DNA of 58,976 nt from Phallus indusiatus (taxonomy: Eukaryota > Basidiomycota > Agaricomycetes > Phallales > Phallaceae), in contig JAQFWX010000190.1 in NCBI GenBank assembly GCA_027605045.1, positions 1 through 58,976 of the forward strand. Direction: 5' to 3'. The translations under genes and the position numbers were made by a program. The notes under the pieces were generated by a model that had not been told where the DNA came from, did no database searches, and worked only from the letters and a program-made list of their open reading frames with translations. Below are positions 1 through 11,313 of this stretch, in pieces; positions within the stretch are counted from its first letter, which is position 1; the number at the start of each line of letters is the position of its first letter.

Positions 1-390
1 GTAGTACGTATGATGCTTGGTTGTGACTATCATTGTTTTATTGTTTGTTTGTTTTGATACGAGACTTACGAGATTTCCTTATATATTTGACCTCTAAATA
101 CACAAGTATATATATGATCATGAACGTTTGGAAAAAATGCCGCCAGAGGAATCATAATATATGGAACAGACAGGCACTGTGCAAGACTAGCACTGCCATG
201 TTTACCGATGGGGTCATTTGGAAAAACATTCATTGGTCCGTTCAAATAAGATACTAAAGACACAAATGAGCTACAAACAAATAAAATAACTGAAACAAAT
301 CTTATTTGAATGGGGAGTTCAGGATAATGCCAGCTTGGATAATCTGAAAGATGACGTGGTTGGATCAGTCACGATCCGACAGAGTAGAGT

Positions 391-1809
391 TTACAGTTTG
401 GATAAACGCTTTTCTCGCGAAGGCATAACCAAAAGTATTTGAGCTAATTTCTCTGCAAGAACTATTGGCGCAACTTGGGGGAACTTCAAGTTTTTTTCGA
501 CCAACCAATGAGTTGGAATCCTAGGGAAAAGGCAAACACACGTACCATATGCCCCCCGGGCCCTCTCATCCAAGTGACACTACCATGAGGAGCACTTTCC
601 ACTTTTTCAGCTTGAAACGCTTTTAAATTTCCGGATGCATCCCTAAAATACTTTTCAGTCTTGATGAAGATTGCCATGAGCGCTTGACTCTATTTCACTT
701 GAATTCGTCGTCTTCCGCTACGAAGAGATGGATTGGTATTTTGCCCTCCCGGCATATGTCCACAAAGACATTCGCAGGGGCTCCCACGAAATCCTCGGCC
801 TTTGAATAGTAAGCCTGATCATATACCATCAATGTACCTTAATCACACCGAACAGGGACAGAAAACAAAAAAAAACAGGCCGCTTCTTGGTGCTTGGAGC
901 ACGCTAAAGTGACACTCTCTCCATCGATATCACCAGTCTCACGCAATCTGCATGTCTAGCATGTTAACACAATATATCTGATTTCATGACCCGTACAACT
1001 CACAACAAATAGTTCCACAAGGTTCGGGTCCCATCGCTTATAGACGGGATGCTTTAAGAATTCCTCGCGAGCGCAGGCTCTACTAGGCCAGGTGTCCTTC
1101 TTTGTCTTCGCCAAATATCCAAACACGATACGGATTGAATCCGAGATCTCGTCGTTTGGAGCGATAGCTGGGTTAAGAAGGATCAATCTACGAAAAGCCG
1201 AGGGTGGTTCCATTTGGTGTAACAACATTCTACATATATTCGCGTCAAACAAGCCCACTGTATATCCAGACTAATTATACTGACAAACTCGTGCAGCCTG
1301 CTGGATGCGCTACCCCAATTAACTTCCCCGTACGAAAATCGACACCGTGGCTGTCGCTACACAGGAACGAATAAACCGCTCTAGTATACTCGGAAACAGT
1401 CCCTGTAAGTTGTAATGACCCCACTCTTGCTTGTGTTTTGACAGATGACTTAGAATAACCGTACAGCTAGATTTGTATTTACTAGTCGTTAGGAACGCCT
1501 GGTTGAGAGATGAACTTCCGCTATTCGGGCAGTCTGAAGAAACATCATATAAATGGCCTGAACCTCGAACACCCAATAGTCCAGCGACATACCGATGGAC
1601 CAGACATCTCTAATAGGCAAAGACGAAGGCTGCGTATCCCTGAGAAGAGCGGATACAAAGGAGTCAAAGGTTTCTTTGTGTAGGTTCGTTGCATGGAGGA
1701 GAATGAGTGTGTAGCTATCGGCTATCGATTGACCTGGAACATACTCTAGGCCTTCTACGTGGAAAGGACAGTGGATAGAAGGACCGACGACGACATAACG
1801 CTTCTGCAT
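391..1809 (-). CDS. Peroxisomal alpha/beta hydrolase-like protein (LPX1/AKT2-like), nucleophile replaced
   Basis: Chaining exons with GT/AG introns gives one continuous protein from the ATG at 1809 to the stop at 391-393. Seen in order: an N-terminal strand with LILLHATNLHKETF, then IRDVWSIDCPNSGSSSLNQ (compare DVWCIDNPNHG in the family), the nucleophile elbow LIGVAHPAGCTSL, LILLNPAIAPNDE, DTWPSRACAREEF, HPVYKRWDP, a loop ending in IHLFVAEDDEF, and the histidine loop GPGGHM followed by FPQVAPIVLAEKLAQIL. The protein ends in SKL, a canonical type 1 peroxisomal targeting signal. Family members (yeast Lpx1, Alternaria AKT2) are peroxisomal hydrolases of unsettled substrate. Oddity: the usual G-H-S-x-G elbow reads A-H-P-A-G, so the catalytic serine is a proline. 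The intron directly after the elbow is the weakest splice call. It is either a pseudoenzyme or an altered family member. Confidence 0.72.
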
Positions 1810-3185
1810 GGTTCACGTTCAACGAAGAGTAGTGCTGTTATTGGGCTTACGGATTGAATACACCGCCGACACGGTCTCGTTTCGTCAATCCTTCGTTATA
1901 TCTTGACACGACACCAGAAAAACACATAGGATTTATGCCGAAATGCTACTGAAATGGTAGTTATCCAATACATAATTGATTATCTGTACATTTTTACTAA
2001 TGGTCGCTCCTCGCTGGATTTTAATTATTTGGCAAGATAACATATGATTTCGTAATTTTTCAAAGGAAAGGACAATCCATGAAGCTTTACGCGGTTATTG
2101 GCGAGCGAATTCTTATTTTCCCCGTTCATTTCTGTCTCTCCTTTGTCAAGCTCCGCTTTCCAGGTGGGGAAGACATTGAGCTGAATGCAGGACAGAAATC
2201 AACTTGAAGTACTGAATAAACCCGGTCAAAGGACAACGATATACTCTAGAGGCGCCTGGGGTCACCAAGAAGCTTTACATTCTTGGTGTATTATTCAATG
2301 CATACCATAATATAATTGTTGCTGTCTGTGTTTCTTTATAGACAAGACTCGACATTAATGTTTCAAATCATCTACTCACTCTTTCCATCGGCGCTGACAC
2401 AGAAAGGACCGTTCGTGTCAGACACGGCCAAGCTCAGAAGCTTCAAGTTTCATATTCTTCGGGCTGAACGCCAGCAGTGAGTAGTTAATGTTTGGAATGC
2501 TAATTATATATAAAAGGACCCCTTTTTTCTCTGAAGTCAGCATGAAATGTATCCAACTCTGAATCGCTACGTAAGAACCTATTACCAGCAAAGGATCTAA
2601 GACGAAATCTTCGGTCGTATTGTTAATAATGAATATTTGTAAATGGTCCATACCAAGTATCATATTACATAAAGGCTCGCGTTCAGGTGGATAGAGTGGA
2701 TAAAGGGAAGAGCGTGCATACTTATTTACTGATATTTAAAATTCGTATGTATTCACGTCTGAACGAAAAAATACCTGCTTCAAACAACGAAGTGTGAGAA
2801 TGGCAAAGAAGGATCGATCAGAAAATGTCGCACATAAACAAACGCTGCACGCAAGAGATTCGGTAAAAAAAGGATTAGAGGCCAATTGCCGCTGATCAGC
2901 CCCGACATGTTTGAATCAAGCCACGTGCTATACATTGTACTTACAATGGATTTCAAAATACATTCTATGAATCGAATGATCAACTGGAATACAATCAAAA
3001 AAAGAGTTGGATGAGGTGGTTGAAGTCCAAGTAAGCGGGAAATCATACAATAAAAGAACAATCCTTGTAAGAAATAAAATAGAATTATAAGTGAACTTAA
3101 AGAAAAAGGATAATCAAGGAAAGAAGAGAACACGCAGAAACAGATTTTCCGCTCTCGTCTGGAAGAGGAAGAAAAGAATACAAAA
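1810..3185. other. Intergenic, no supported gene
   Basis: About 1.4 kb between the hydrolase start and the SAP-protein stop. A minus-strand open frame of 81 codons at 2418-2663 and a hydrophobic frame at 2780-3286 overlapping the next gene are present. Neither shows a recognisable domain or convincing splice partners. The stretch probably holds the hydrolase promoter and the 3' UTR of the SAP-domain gene. Confidence 0.5.
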
Positions 3186-5733
3186 TCATCGAGGAAGGAA
3201 TTTACTCCAGTCAAGCTTTCCCACATCTCTCCCCAAATCTCTTCCGTAGTCGCCAAATCGAGTATCGCCGTCAAGCTCAGTACCATACAATGTTCTTAAT
3301 TGAGGAGGTGAGACTTCTGTGGTATTTTCTTGCACGGTTTCTTCTCGCTCGTCTTCGGCCACGGTAGACAAAGGTGCAGGACTCTTCAGTCCCGAAGAAA
3401 ACCCACGAATCGGAGTCAAGCCGGTGCGTTGTTGTCTGGCGCCACTAGGTCCACGCTGAGGAGTGAAATATGGGTTATATTTATCATTCCGTTCCCGTCG
3501 GCTACCGCTGGGACGAAGGGCATAGCTACCAGGCGACGGCGGCGACTTTGTTGTCCCAGAGCTTTCCGGATTGTCGGATTCACTGATAGTGGGTATCCCG
3601 GATACCTGCGTATCACTGATCTTTCTCGGAGAACGCCAGGGTTCACCCAATCGAGGTGTGGCATATTGAGCAGATTGGTTCAACAGATCATTTGAATTGG
3701 GTGGTGTAGCTGGTATAAGAGGGAACGGCAATTCAGACGCCTGCACATGACTTTGAAAGATAGGATGCATTCCTGCAAAATAGCTTGGATCGTAAATAGG
3801 ATTCAACGCACGGTCTCCGAATGTACTTGACAATTTAGGTATTTTAGGAGACGGTGTACGAGGTATGGCGCTCTGAGGACGTTCCGGAGATTTGCTATCT
3901 TCTTTCTTGTCAGCCTCAGGTAGTTTGTCACTACGAGGCGCACTATCGTCATCAAACTGAAGGTAATACTCCATGTCATCGTTGTCTTTCTTTTTCTCCA
4001 GTGGAGTGGGTACTTCGGGGCCAAAAGGAAAAACCGGGAGACTCGTCAGTCGGCTTCTGCCGAGAGGTTGTCGAGTTCTTGGGTGTCGACGTAGAAGATG
4101 GGCCAGCTTCTTTGTCTGAGAATATGAATGGAATAGTATCTTCATCATGATCCAATCTGGGCTTCTTTCTTTGGGGACGCTTAACACGGTGGATTGCATC
4201 CATGTCAGCATCTGCTTTTGGTGCCGACTCGATGCCACTAGTGTCAGGCGTATCGCTACGAAACCGCTTTCCTAAAGCAGGCGGCGCAGGAGATGGATCC
4301 GCAGGTACAAGTGTACTGTTAAAACGAAAGTAATTTGATTAGCTTGTGTGTTCCAGAGTTTTATTCATAGTAATAAAAATATACACACAGATTTGGAACG
4401 GGATTTGGAAGAGCATCACCGGGCTTGCGTTCTTGTCTGCCTTCGTTTGAAACAGTGGCAACAACGCCTATTTTTGAAACATTTTCAGTTGCCTGTATTG
4501 TGTTCTCAAGTTCGGATATCTTTCGCTTCAACATCGTGTTATCCTGCAAGAGTTCTTTAACTTGGTTCTCCAAAGTAGCAGCGCGAGTCTCCAACTCGGC
4601 GTGAATTTTGGTAAGCTGAGAGACCCGACTTTCAACTTCTGCGTTTGCCTTTTGTAGCATCCCAAAAAGATCCTTCAAAAATGGCAATTCGGCAAGGGGA
4701 GATTGTAATAAGCTTAAGGAGTCTTCCACTTTAGAAAGTCTGCTTGCAACCTCTGAACTTTCTAAATGTGTTATGCGAGATTCCAGAACGGAAATTTGTG
4801 GAAGAGAATACGAAGGATGAGACGGGGCGGGTGTAGGTAGTTGAGCGGGCGTTTCATTCAGATCTTGTGGCGTTGGAATGCGAGGCGGAGGCAATTGTGC
4901 TGGTGATGTTGGGACAGCTACACAAACAATTAACTTATGGTCATACAACATCGTCGATTTCCCAAACATACCTGACTCGGACTGTGACGATTCAGTTTTT
5001 TCAACGGTGGGTGCGCTGAATTTTTGAATAGGCTCTTCCTCTGGTTGAGTGATTAGTGCCAGTTCCGATATTGAGAACGACGATAAACATACCTTCTTCG
5101 GCAATGGGAGGATGCAGTACCATACTTGTCTTTGCTTTTCTTCCATTCCCTTTGCTGAAAGCCTTTGTGATTTTGCGCGCACCGCTTCCGCCAGCCACAA
5201 CCGGACGCCCTTTTCCGAGACGGGTTTGAACGTCTTTGGCTTTTCGGCGTGTATTGGGTGGGGCGGTCGATAATGAGCCTGGGGTACTAACTACTGATTC
5301 TACGTCGGTATTAGACTCCGAAGGCTGAAGAGCAGCTTTCTTGGTGGTTACAACGTCTTCGAGTTTGGAGGAGGTAGACCGAGCTTGTGTGCTGGGAAGA
5401 CGAGAGGTTGGGGGTTGTGACATTAAACGTTCTGACATTATTCGGGGTCGAGGGACATCTTTCCCACTAAGTGAAGAAGGCTGAGTTGGTAACGAACTTG
5501 ACGGAAAATGAGTTGATTTACTTTACTAAATCGCACAAAGCATTTATCATTTCGTCGGTCCGCATATTAGCTTTGATGTTGTTATCCTGGGTAGACGATA
5601 GAAAAGAGCGAAAATGAGTACGAAAGAACATGTAAGAACGAAGAAAATGTTGGGCATAGCGAACCTTACAGAGTCTTTGAATGTCGATTCTTGACATTGA
5701 TTCTAGGTTCTCTCTGTCAGGAATTTCAGCCAT
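3186..5733 (-). CDS. SAP-motif coiled-coil protein
   Basis: The first exon, once the intron after RLCK is removed, reads SMSRIDIQRLCK then DNNIKANMRTDEMINALCD. This is a SAP-type helix-turn-helix of the kind that binds DNA or, in NuSAP-like proteins, spindle/chromatin. It is followed by a basic linker (residues like KGRPVVAGGSGARKITKAF), a proline-rich stretch, a long coiled coil with repeated heptads (around 4430-4800) and a Ser/Pro-rich C-terminal half ending in GKLDWSKFLPR. The architecture suggests a nuclear scaffold or spindle/chromatin protein; this is inference, as I recognise no named orthologue. Oddity: the reading frame changes near 4029-4033, where the minus strand has a run of five T. 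Reading through needs either a very short intron or a one-base indel. Confidence 0.6.
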
Positions 5734-7307
5734 TTCGGGTGATCAAACGTTTTGATAAGTGCGAGAGATGGTATAGGACAGGTAGTTTATATACGTAAAC
5801 GTCAGAGACGTGCGGAGGAGAAGGAGGCGTGGTGACGGTGAGGAGAATAGTTCGGACGCGAATGATCACGTGCCCACTCCTAAGTGCACTTTCAGTTTTT
5901 TACTTCCGAAAAATTTGCTTCCGCATGGACAATCTCTGCTTGGCCGCCGGACGCGATCACAAATGTCACACATCCATCACATCAACACAAGCTGTCAGAA
6001 ATCCTATCACTACCACTATATTCCTGATGCCGCGCTATGTACATGATTTTTATAGAAAGTGGATAAATATTAATTATGGTACTTGATCTGTGATGTCAGT
6101 GCTTCAGAAACCCAGAAGGAGAATCAAGGCGCAATTTCGCTTTTTGCAGTACATGGACATACATGACGGGACACGTACAATAATGACATGCCATCTCCTG
6201 TCCAGCCACCGAAGAGGTAGTTATAGGGTCGACCCTGGCTTATGAGTCCACGGACGAAACAATTGTAGACACATTGTGGGACTACTCTGTCGTACAATTA
6301 ACAATCAGGGGTCTTTTGGGCTGTCGACGACGGCAAATGCTTTCCAATTTACCTGTTTTGGATAGTCATGTCAGTGCCAGCGAGCTTTTAGATGCGCAAA
6401 ACCAAAAGAAGAGCTCACCATACATTCGGCATATTAACCACACAGATATACATTAGTATGTGCATGTGTACTAATAACATGCCATCAACAGATGATGTTG
6501 GACAAACATCCCTGCACCTTTAGTACGGGCTCGGAGGGAAGTGCCGATTTCTATTATCTCTGTCTATCTCAGGCGTAGATGACCACAAAACCCTGGCAAT
6601 TTCCTTGTTGGTCATATATAGGTGAGGGCAGCTGCGCCGAATGCTATGGCATCGATGCCTCGTGCTGCACTCGCCCAAAAATAAGTCCGGGTCAGCATAA
6701 TGGCACAGACAATGAATCCAAAATAATACGACAATTGCCGTCGTCTCCTGTACCTCTCTGTCAGCAGAATATAAAAACATCCCCACAGAAAGCTGACACT
6801 AGCCTGAGTTTGCTCGTCGTCGTCGTCGCCGTTCACTGCTTATTATACTGACATTCGCCAGCCATTGAAACTCCGCCAGCACCACCCTCCTAAACCAGCC
6901 AAGTTCCGGGTAACGAGTACAACGCTGCTAAAAGCCCATGCAGTATCCGGTGAGCACGCTGCTTATATTCTTCCGCTGAATTCATCACACTTTCACTTAC
7001 TTTTCGCGCTCTCTAGTATCATGACAATTTACCCAATCCAACACAGTCAGCCCATCCGGCTGCATCTCCAACCATAGTTCAGCCACCAACTCAACGCGAA
7101 CACAATATTAGTCGCATTGGGATGCCCATTTTATTCGCTTCCGGCCCTTATGCTGGTCAAACTATTAGGTTTTTTTTTGCTTTTCACAATCATGAGTATT
7201 AATTGTTGACGATACCCTTCTTCAAGGGCTCAAATACAAGGTACGCTTATAGTGCATGGATCGCTTCTTCATTGTTAATACTGATGCTAATAACCGCGTC
7301 TCGTAAG
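5734..7307. other. Intergenic / unresolved 5' region of the velvet gene
   Basis: About 1.6 kb with only short open frames on both strands and no recognisable domain. A short GTC trinucleotide run lies near 6815-6831. The 5' exon(s) of the velvet-domain gene should lie at the right end, upstream of the acceptor at 7307, but I could not choose a start codon with confidence. A minus-strand frame at 6612-6836 is partly hydrophobic but cannot be extended. Confidence 0.45.
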
Positions 7308-8583
7308 AAATTCAAAAGCCTGACTTAGGTCGAAAGTACGTCCTACATATACTATGTCTGCTATACTCCGTTTACCCTTATTTTTCAAAGATTCGCGAAA
7401 CGAGATCGGAGGCCTCTCGACCCTCCACCCGTTGTGCAACTCCGTATGTATCAAGTCTTCAACGCTGAAACAGATCACCCAACCGAACAAGAGATACCAC
7501 CCGAGTGCGTATACTTCCTTTTTTCATTTTGCTTCTTGAAAATTAAGCCTATCCCAAGTCAAGTTGAAGTAGGAGGTCTCGTCTGTCACGTCGACTTGTA
7601 CGCTATTCGTCCCCAAAGTCTTCCTAGTTTGAGAGGCGGCGAAGGCTCTTCATCACCTATCGCGTCCACGTCAGCTGGAAATTTCAACCAAATGGTTACA
7701 CCAATCCCCCCACCCGAGGATGCGAAGGCAACAGATGCTCTCTTTGGAACAACGTTCTCCGTCGCATCCCAAATCAAAGGATTAGACGGAAATGAAACAA
7801 TAATCTACGTGTTTTCTGTTAGTTTCAATTCAGTTTTGTCTCTTTTTATTACTGATTTAATACCGCTGCTATTGTCTATAGGACTTGTCCGTCCGGACTG
7901 AGGGAATGTGAGTCATACTGAGCTTGACTTCTCACTGGAGATCATACCTTAATGAAATTAATTTTCCTTTAGATTCATACTCCGTTATAGAATGTTTGAT
8001 ATATTCAGGTTTGAACAAATATTTTACTCTCTCAAGGCTGAGTACGTTCAACTCATTCCACGTTCCAGTCGGATGGAAGGATCCGAAGATATCCCTGTCT
8101 TAGCTGAATGCCATGGAGGACCATTCGCCATATACTCTACAAAAGAGTAACGTTGCGCCCCTCTTATATGCATTTTTCATTTCCTAAAGAAGCCATTTAG
8201 ATTCCCGGGCTTGCGCGCTTCAACTGAATTGACAAAAGTGAGTCCTAAAGGAAGCCTCATTCATACACACGCTTCTGACCGATAGTTTTTTTTTAAAAAA
8301 GCACCTTTCACGTTACGGTATCCGTGTCAATCTCCGCGAAGCTGAACGAAAGCGAAAGCCTGTAGAACCGCTCATGCCACCGCCTGCAGTTCCATCCATC
8401 TCGCCACCTACCCGAGTCGCTGCACCAGTAGGCCCGGTGTCTGTTGTTCCTCCTCCTGTCACACCGGCTCCCGCTATCCAAAGAGTCAGCGCCGATGAGG
8501 ATGAATCAGATAATATACGTCAAGGCGGTCATGTAGTCTCGACTCAGAGTGTCGAATCAGATACCGATACCGAGGTCACGTAA
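7308..8583 (+). CDS. Velvet-domain transcriptional regulator (5' exon unresolved)
   Basis: Spliced exons give the diagnostic velvet motifs in the right order: FAKRDRRPLDPPPVVQLRMY (exon from 7391), GGLVCHVDLYA, TDALFGTTFSVASQIKGL, then after an intron DLSVRTEG, FILRYRMFDIF, ECHGGPFAIYSTKEFPG, LRASTELTKHLSHYGIRVNL. A proline-rich and acidic tail ends in SVESDTDTEVT at the stop at 8583. Velvet proteins (VeA, VelB, VosA, VelC) form homo- or heterodimers with an NF-kappaB-like DNA-binding fold and couple light, development, spore viability and secondary metabolism. RDRRPxDPPPVVQL is closest in feel to VosA/VelC, but I cannot assign the subfamily. A short exon at 7308-7335 supplies IQKPDLGRK. The true start is further upstream and not resolved. 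Confidence 0.8.
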
Positions 8584-8812
8584 ACTCCTCTTCGACCCAT
8601 TATTCGAACGAGAAGTTGTAGATTCTAATATATTGCTCCTCAAAGTATTTAGCAAATTGTTGTAATCAAAGAAGTACAAGAGATGCTTTGTATAATTACT
8701 CTGTTATGTTTTGATCAATGGACGCCGCAAGTTTGTCCAGCTGCTTTTATACACAATATTTTACAAAAGGAATGAGAGGGGAAAAGGACAATAATATGTC
8801 GCTGTATTCCCA

Positions 8813-9030
8813 TTAAGCTGCCATCCGCAGAATTTCCTTGACTTGTTCAGGGTTTGTAAGAGGACGAGGGTTGGTCTTCGCCCAGGAGTCCGATAAAGTA
8901 TGAATCGCAATTGTATCATGAAGGTCTTCTCCTACTCCCACCTCGTGGAGAGACGTTGGCAATCCCAATGTTTTCACGAAGACTCTGACAAGGTCACCGG
9001 CATCCGACGTTTCCCTAGTCGAAAATGCTC
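8813..9030 (-). pseudogene. Detached C-terminal exon of Fe-ADH / maleylacetate reductase
   Basis: The minus strand reads FSTRETSDAGDLVRVF, then KTLGLPTSLHEVGVGED, then SDSWAKTNPRPLTNPEQVKE and ILRMAA before the TAA at 8813-8815. LGLPTxLxEVGVGE and TNPRPLxxPEQVxxIL are hallmarks of the C-terminal helical domain of group III iron-type alcohol dehydrogenases, especially maleylacetate reductases. Upstream of the acceptor near 9031-9034 there is no middle part of the enzyme. The metal-binding GxxHxxxHxxG region is absent and an oppositely oriented gene begins at 9291. The matching N-terminal and middle exons lie at 11.3-12.4 kb in the same orientation, so this is read as one gene split by an insertion. 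Confidence 0.75.
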
Positions 9031-9290
9031 CTAAGTAATATTCTCATGCGACGTTCAAATTACTAGACCCCCATTGTTGCACTGTCGCTCCATATCTAGC
9101 TTTTCGCCTCAATCCCGATGCTCCATTGATTTCGCATAAACTCTGGCTTGTAATGTGTAAACAGCGGCGACGACGGGAGCGTCAACTAGATATCTTCCGA
9201 ATCTGCTATTTCGCACTTAAGCGCCCACGAGCTTTGGTCCTGCCGCACCGTGGGCCCTCGCCTACCTCATACTAACTACTACTGGGCTCG

Positions 9291-10517
9291 ATGGCGAAGA
9301 AACGCAAGTTATCGGACCTTACTTCACAAGAGACAGAAATGTTCTTGAGGATGATTGATAAATTCAAGAACGATCTTGCCGAGGACGACGAGGAAGAGAA
9401 GTCGGTCATTGGGGCGTTGGAACACGTCATGGTCAAGCTGCAGGCTGTGAACGTAAGTCCTGAGACCTCTTTCTCGTTATTCGTGATTGATGTAGCTTCT
9501 GCTTGGATTAGCATGTTCCATTCTCGAGTGTAGATGCCACCATGTTCATTAAGGCGAAGATCAAGCCTGGGCCGTTGACACTCCGATTGGACAAACTGGA
9601 CGAGCTCGAAGCGTTGGGCCGACAAGAAGGGACCGATCCAAATCGACTGTCATATGCTATCACAAAGCAATTTATTGGGCTGATCCTTGCTCACGTTTCC
9701 TATGCTGTGAGTCCTCCAGTTTTATGCTCTGCCTTTATCCTGTTATTTACTATTTTTCAGACGGAGGCAGGTTGTCGTATTTTAGCGAATGCGATATTGT
9801 TGCATATTGTATCCAACCTGAGTGGCAGAGATATCGATGTGAACATCATTCCTGAATTCCGGATGCCAGCCACGAGGTTTGAAGAGGCAAATCTGTCCTT
9901 CGGTGGAGTTGTCGACTACCTGATCATCAAATGTCCCAAGGCCATGACCGGTAAATATGCTCTTCTCCTTTGCGCTTGATTACTACTAATAAAACTATCC
10001 CCATGAAGCATTTATCCTTGACGAACCCACGGTCGCATTTGCTAACCCCGACATGGTTAAAGCCATCTCATCGAACATATACGAGGCCAAAAAAGATAGA
10101 GTACGGGCTGCAGTCCCTCAAGCAGCTATTGCCGTGGCCTCATATTGCCGGTCACACAAGTATGCCATACATATGCTTCCTCTTCTTGATAACGCTGCTA
10201 AAATAAGTCCTTCATAGACTCTCTACCTTCAGGGGTTGCGTCACTAGTGGTGAAAGCTGGGTATTTTTTGTCTACAACGAGATAGCCGGGGGAGAAGGCG
10301 GAAGTTGTTCAATATCGGAGGAGATAAAGATTGACTCAGATGAGCGACTGGCGCAAATCATCGGTCTACTTAAAGATTGGGTAAGGGTATCACAGTTTCA
10401 TGAGCTTGATCACACTTAACATTTTCGCTTCAGATCATTCACTCAAGGGAATATGAGCAGAACTTTTTTACGTATCTTGAATTTCCTGTCGATGTACCTG
10501 CGTCCGTCCACACCTGA
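9291..10517 (+). CDS. Uncharacterised protein, possible PD-(D/E)XK nuclease-like fold
   Basis: Clean splicing from the ATG at 9291 to the TGA at 10515-10517 gives about 300 residues. There is an acidic/basic start (MAKKRKLSDLTSQETEMFL), then TMFIKAKIKPGPLTLRLDKL, LSYAITKQFIGLILAHVSYA, SFGGVVDYLIIKCPKAM, FILDEPTVAFANPDM, NIYEAKKDR followed by VRAAVPQAAIAVASYCRSHK, RGCVTSGESWVFFVYNEIA and a C-terminal acidic helix. The order GxxDY, strand, E-x-K, then Q within a helix and a W-x-F-F strand resembles restriction-endonuclease-like folds seen in fungal accessory proteins. The fold assignment is inference. All introns are in phase and no stops interrupt it, so it looks functional. It sits inside the interrupted dehydrogenase gene in the opposite orientation, so it probably arrived there by transposition or duplication. 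Confidence 0.6.
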
Positions 10518-11313
10518 TATCAAGTTCTTCAACAACTGAATAACCTTGAGTTGGCGAATCATAGTTGTATGCGCTGTATTACAATTTAACAATCAATCGC
10601 GTTTTTTGTTACGTGAACCGGTAAATTTGCATGTTCGACGCCTCCTATTTCTTTCGATATTCGTCCTATTTTCTTTTTCGTTATTATTCTTTTAATGGCA
10701 ATTAATTAAAGTCTTTATGGACAATTATGGTCTCTCTGTAGAATAGATTTCCCGGTGTATATAATTCACCGGAGTAACTGTAATTAGGTAGCATCATTGT
10801 TAATATAGTACTTACTCCTCAAATCTTGTCTCTTGTCTTAATCTTGTCTTTAACCTCGAATCTATTCGCTTAACGTCGTTCTAAACGAACGACTAAACAC
10901 TTCTTACCAATTAATTAGTGTTCTCGAACGTTCGAACTCAAGCGACAAGACCTTATTAATCACCTTCGACCTCGCCAATTTATTTCGACTTATTAATTCA
11001 AGCCAAACTCAATTTACTCTCGGAAATCAACGTATATTTAAACTATATTCGCATACAAACTCGGATACGTTACATTTTTTCTAACCATTTTGAGTCTCTT
11101 CCTCATTCATTATTCCCGCATGATCATCTTCTGGGAGAATTTGGCGATTGTGAAGTGAGGGAACAAATAAAGTGTAAACTGAGACGCGAATGAACATGAA
11201 AAAGCGACGAGAGAGCTTCAAATTTATAATGCTATAACACTGAAACTCCCTCAGATACAAACTCCTTCTTTTAAGTGTCCATTGACAAAGTGTTGGATGA
11301 AGATTTATACCTA
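10518..11313. other. AT-rich gene-free segment inside the interrupted dehydrogenase
   Basis: About 800 bases with no open frame of note, AT-rich, with several TTAATTAA-like and TTCGAACG-like palindromic words. Together with the 9291-10517 gene it fills the gap between the two halves of the dehydrogenase. It may be a decayed LTR or other mobile-element flank, but I could not identify terminal repeats or a target-site duplication by eye. Confidence 0.35.

Noticed and set aside
391..1809. Frameshifted pseudogene reading of the hydrolase
   Set aside because: Apparent breaks at 700, 530, 1440 and 1600 all disappear when canonical 56-80 base introns are removed; only the nucleophile change remains.
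2780..3286. Hydrophobic 168-codon minus frame
   Set aside because: It overlaps the end of the SAP-domain gene in another frame and is rich in Phe/Leu because the DNA is purine-rich on the plus strand; no family pattern.
3186..5733. Shugoshin or other named kinetochore protein
   Set aside because: Coiled coil and nuclear-type composition suggested it, but the N-terminus is a SAP motif and no shugoshin C-terminal basic motif is present.
6612..6836. Possible membrane-protein exon on the minus strand
   Set aside because: Hydrophobic, but it begins in a trinucleotide run and cannot be extended by a credible splice on either side.
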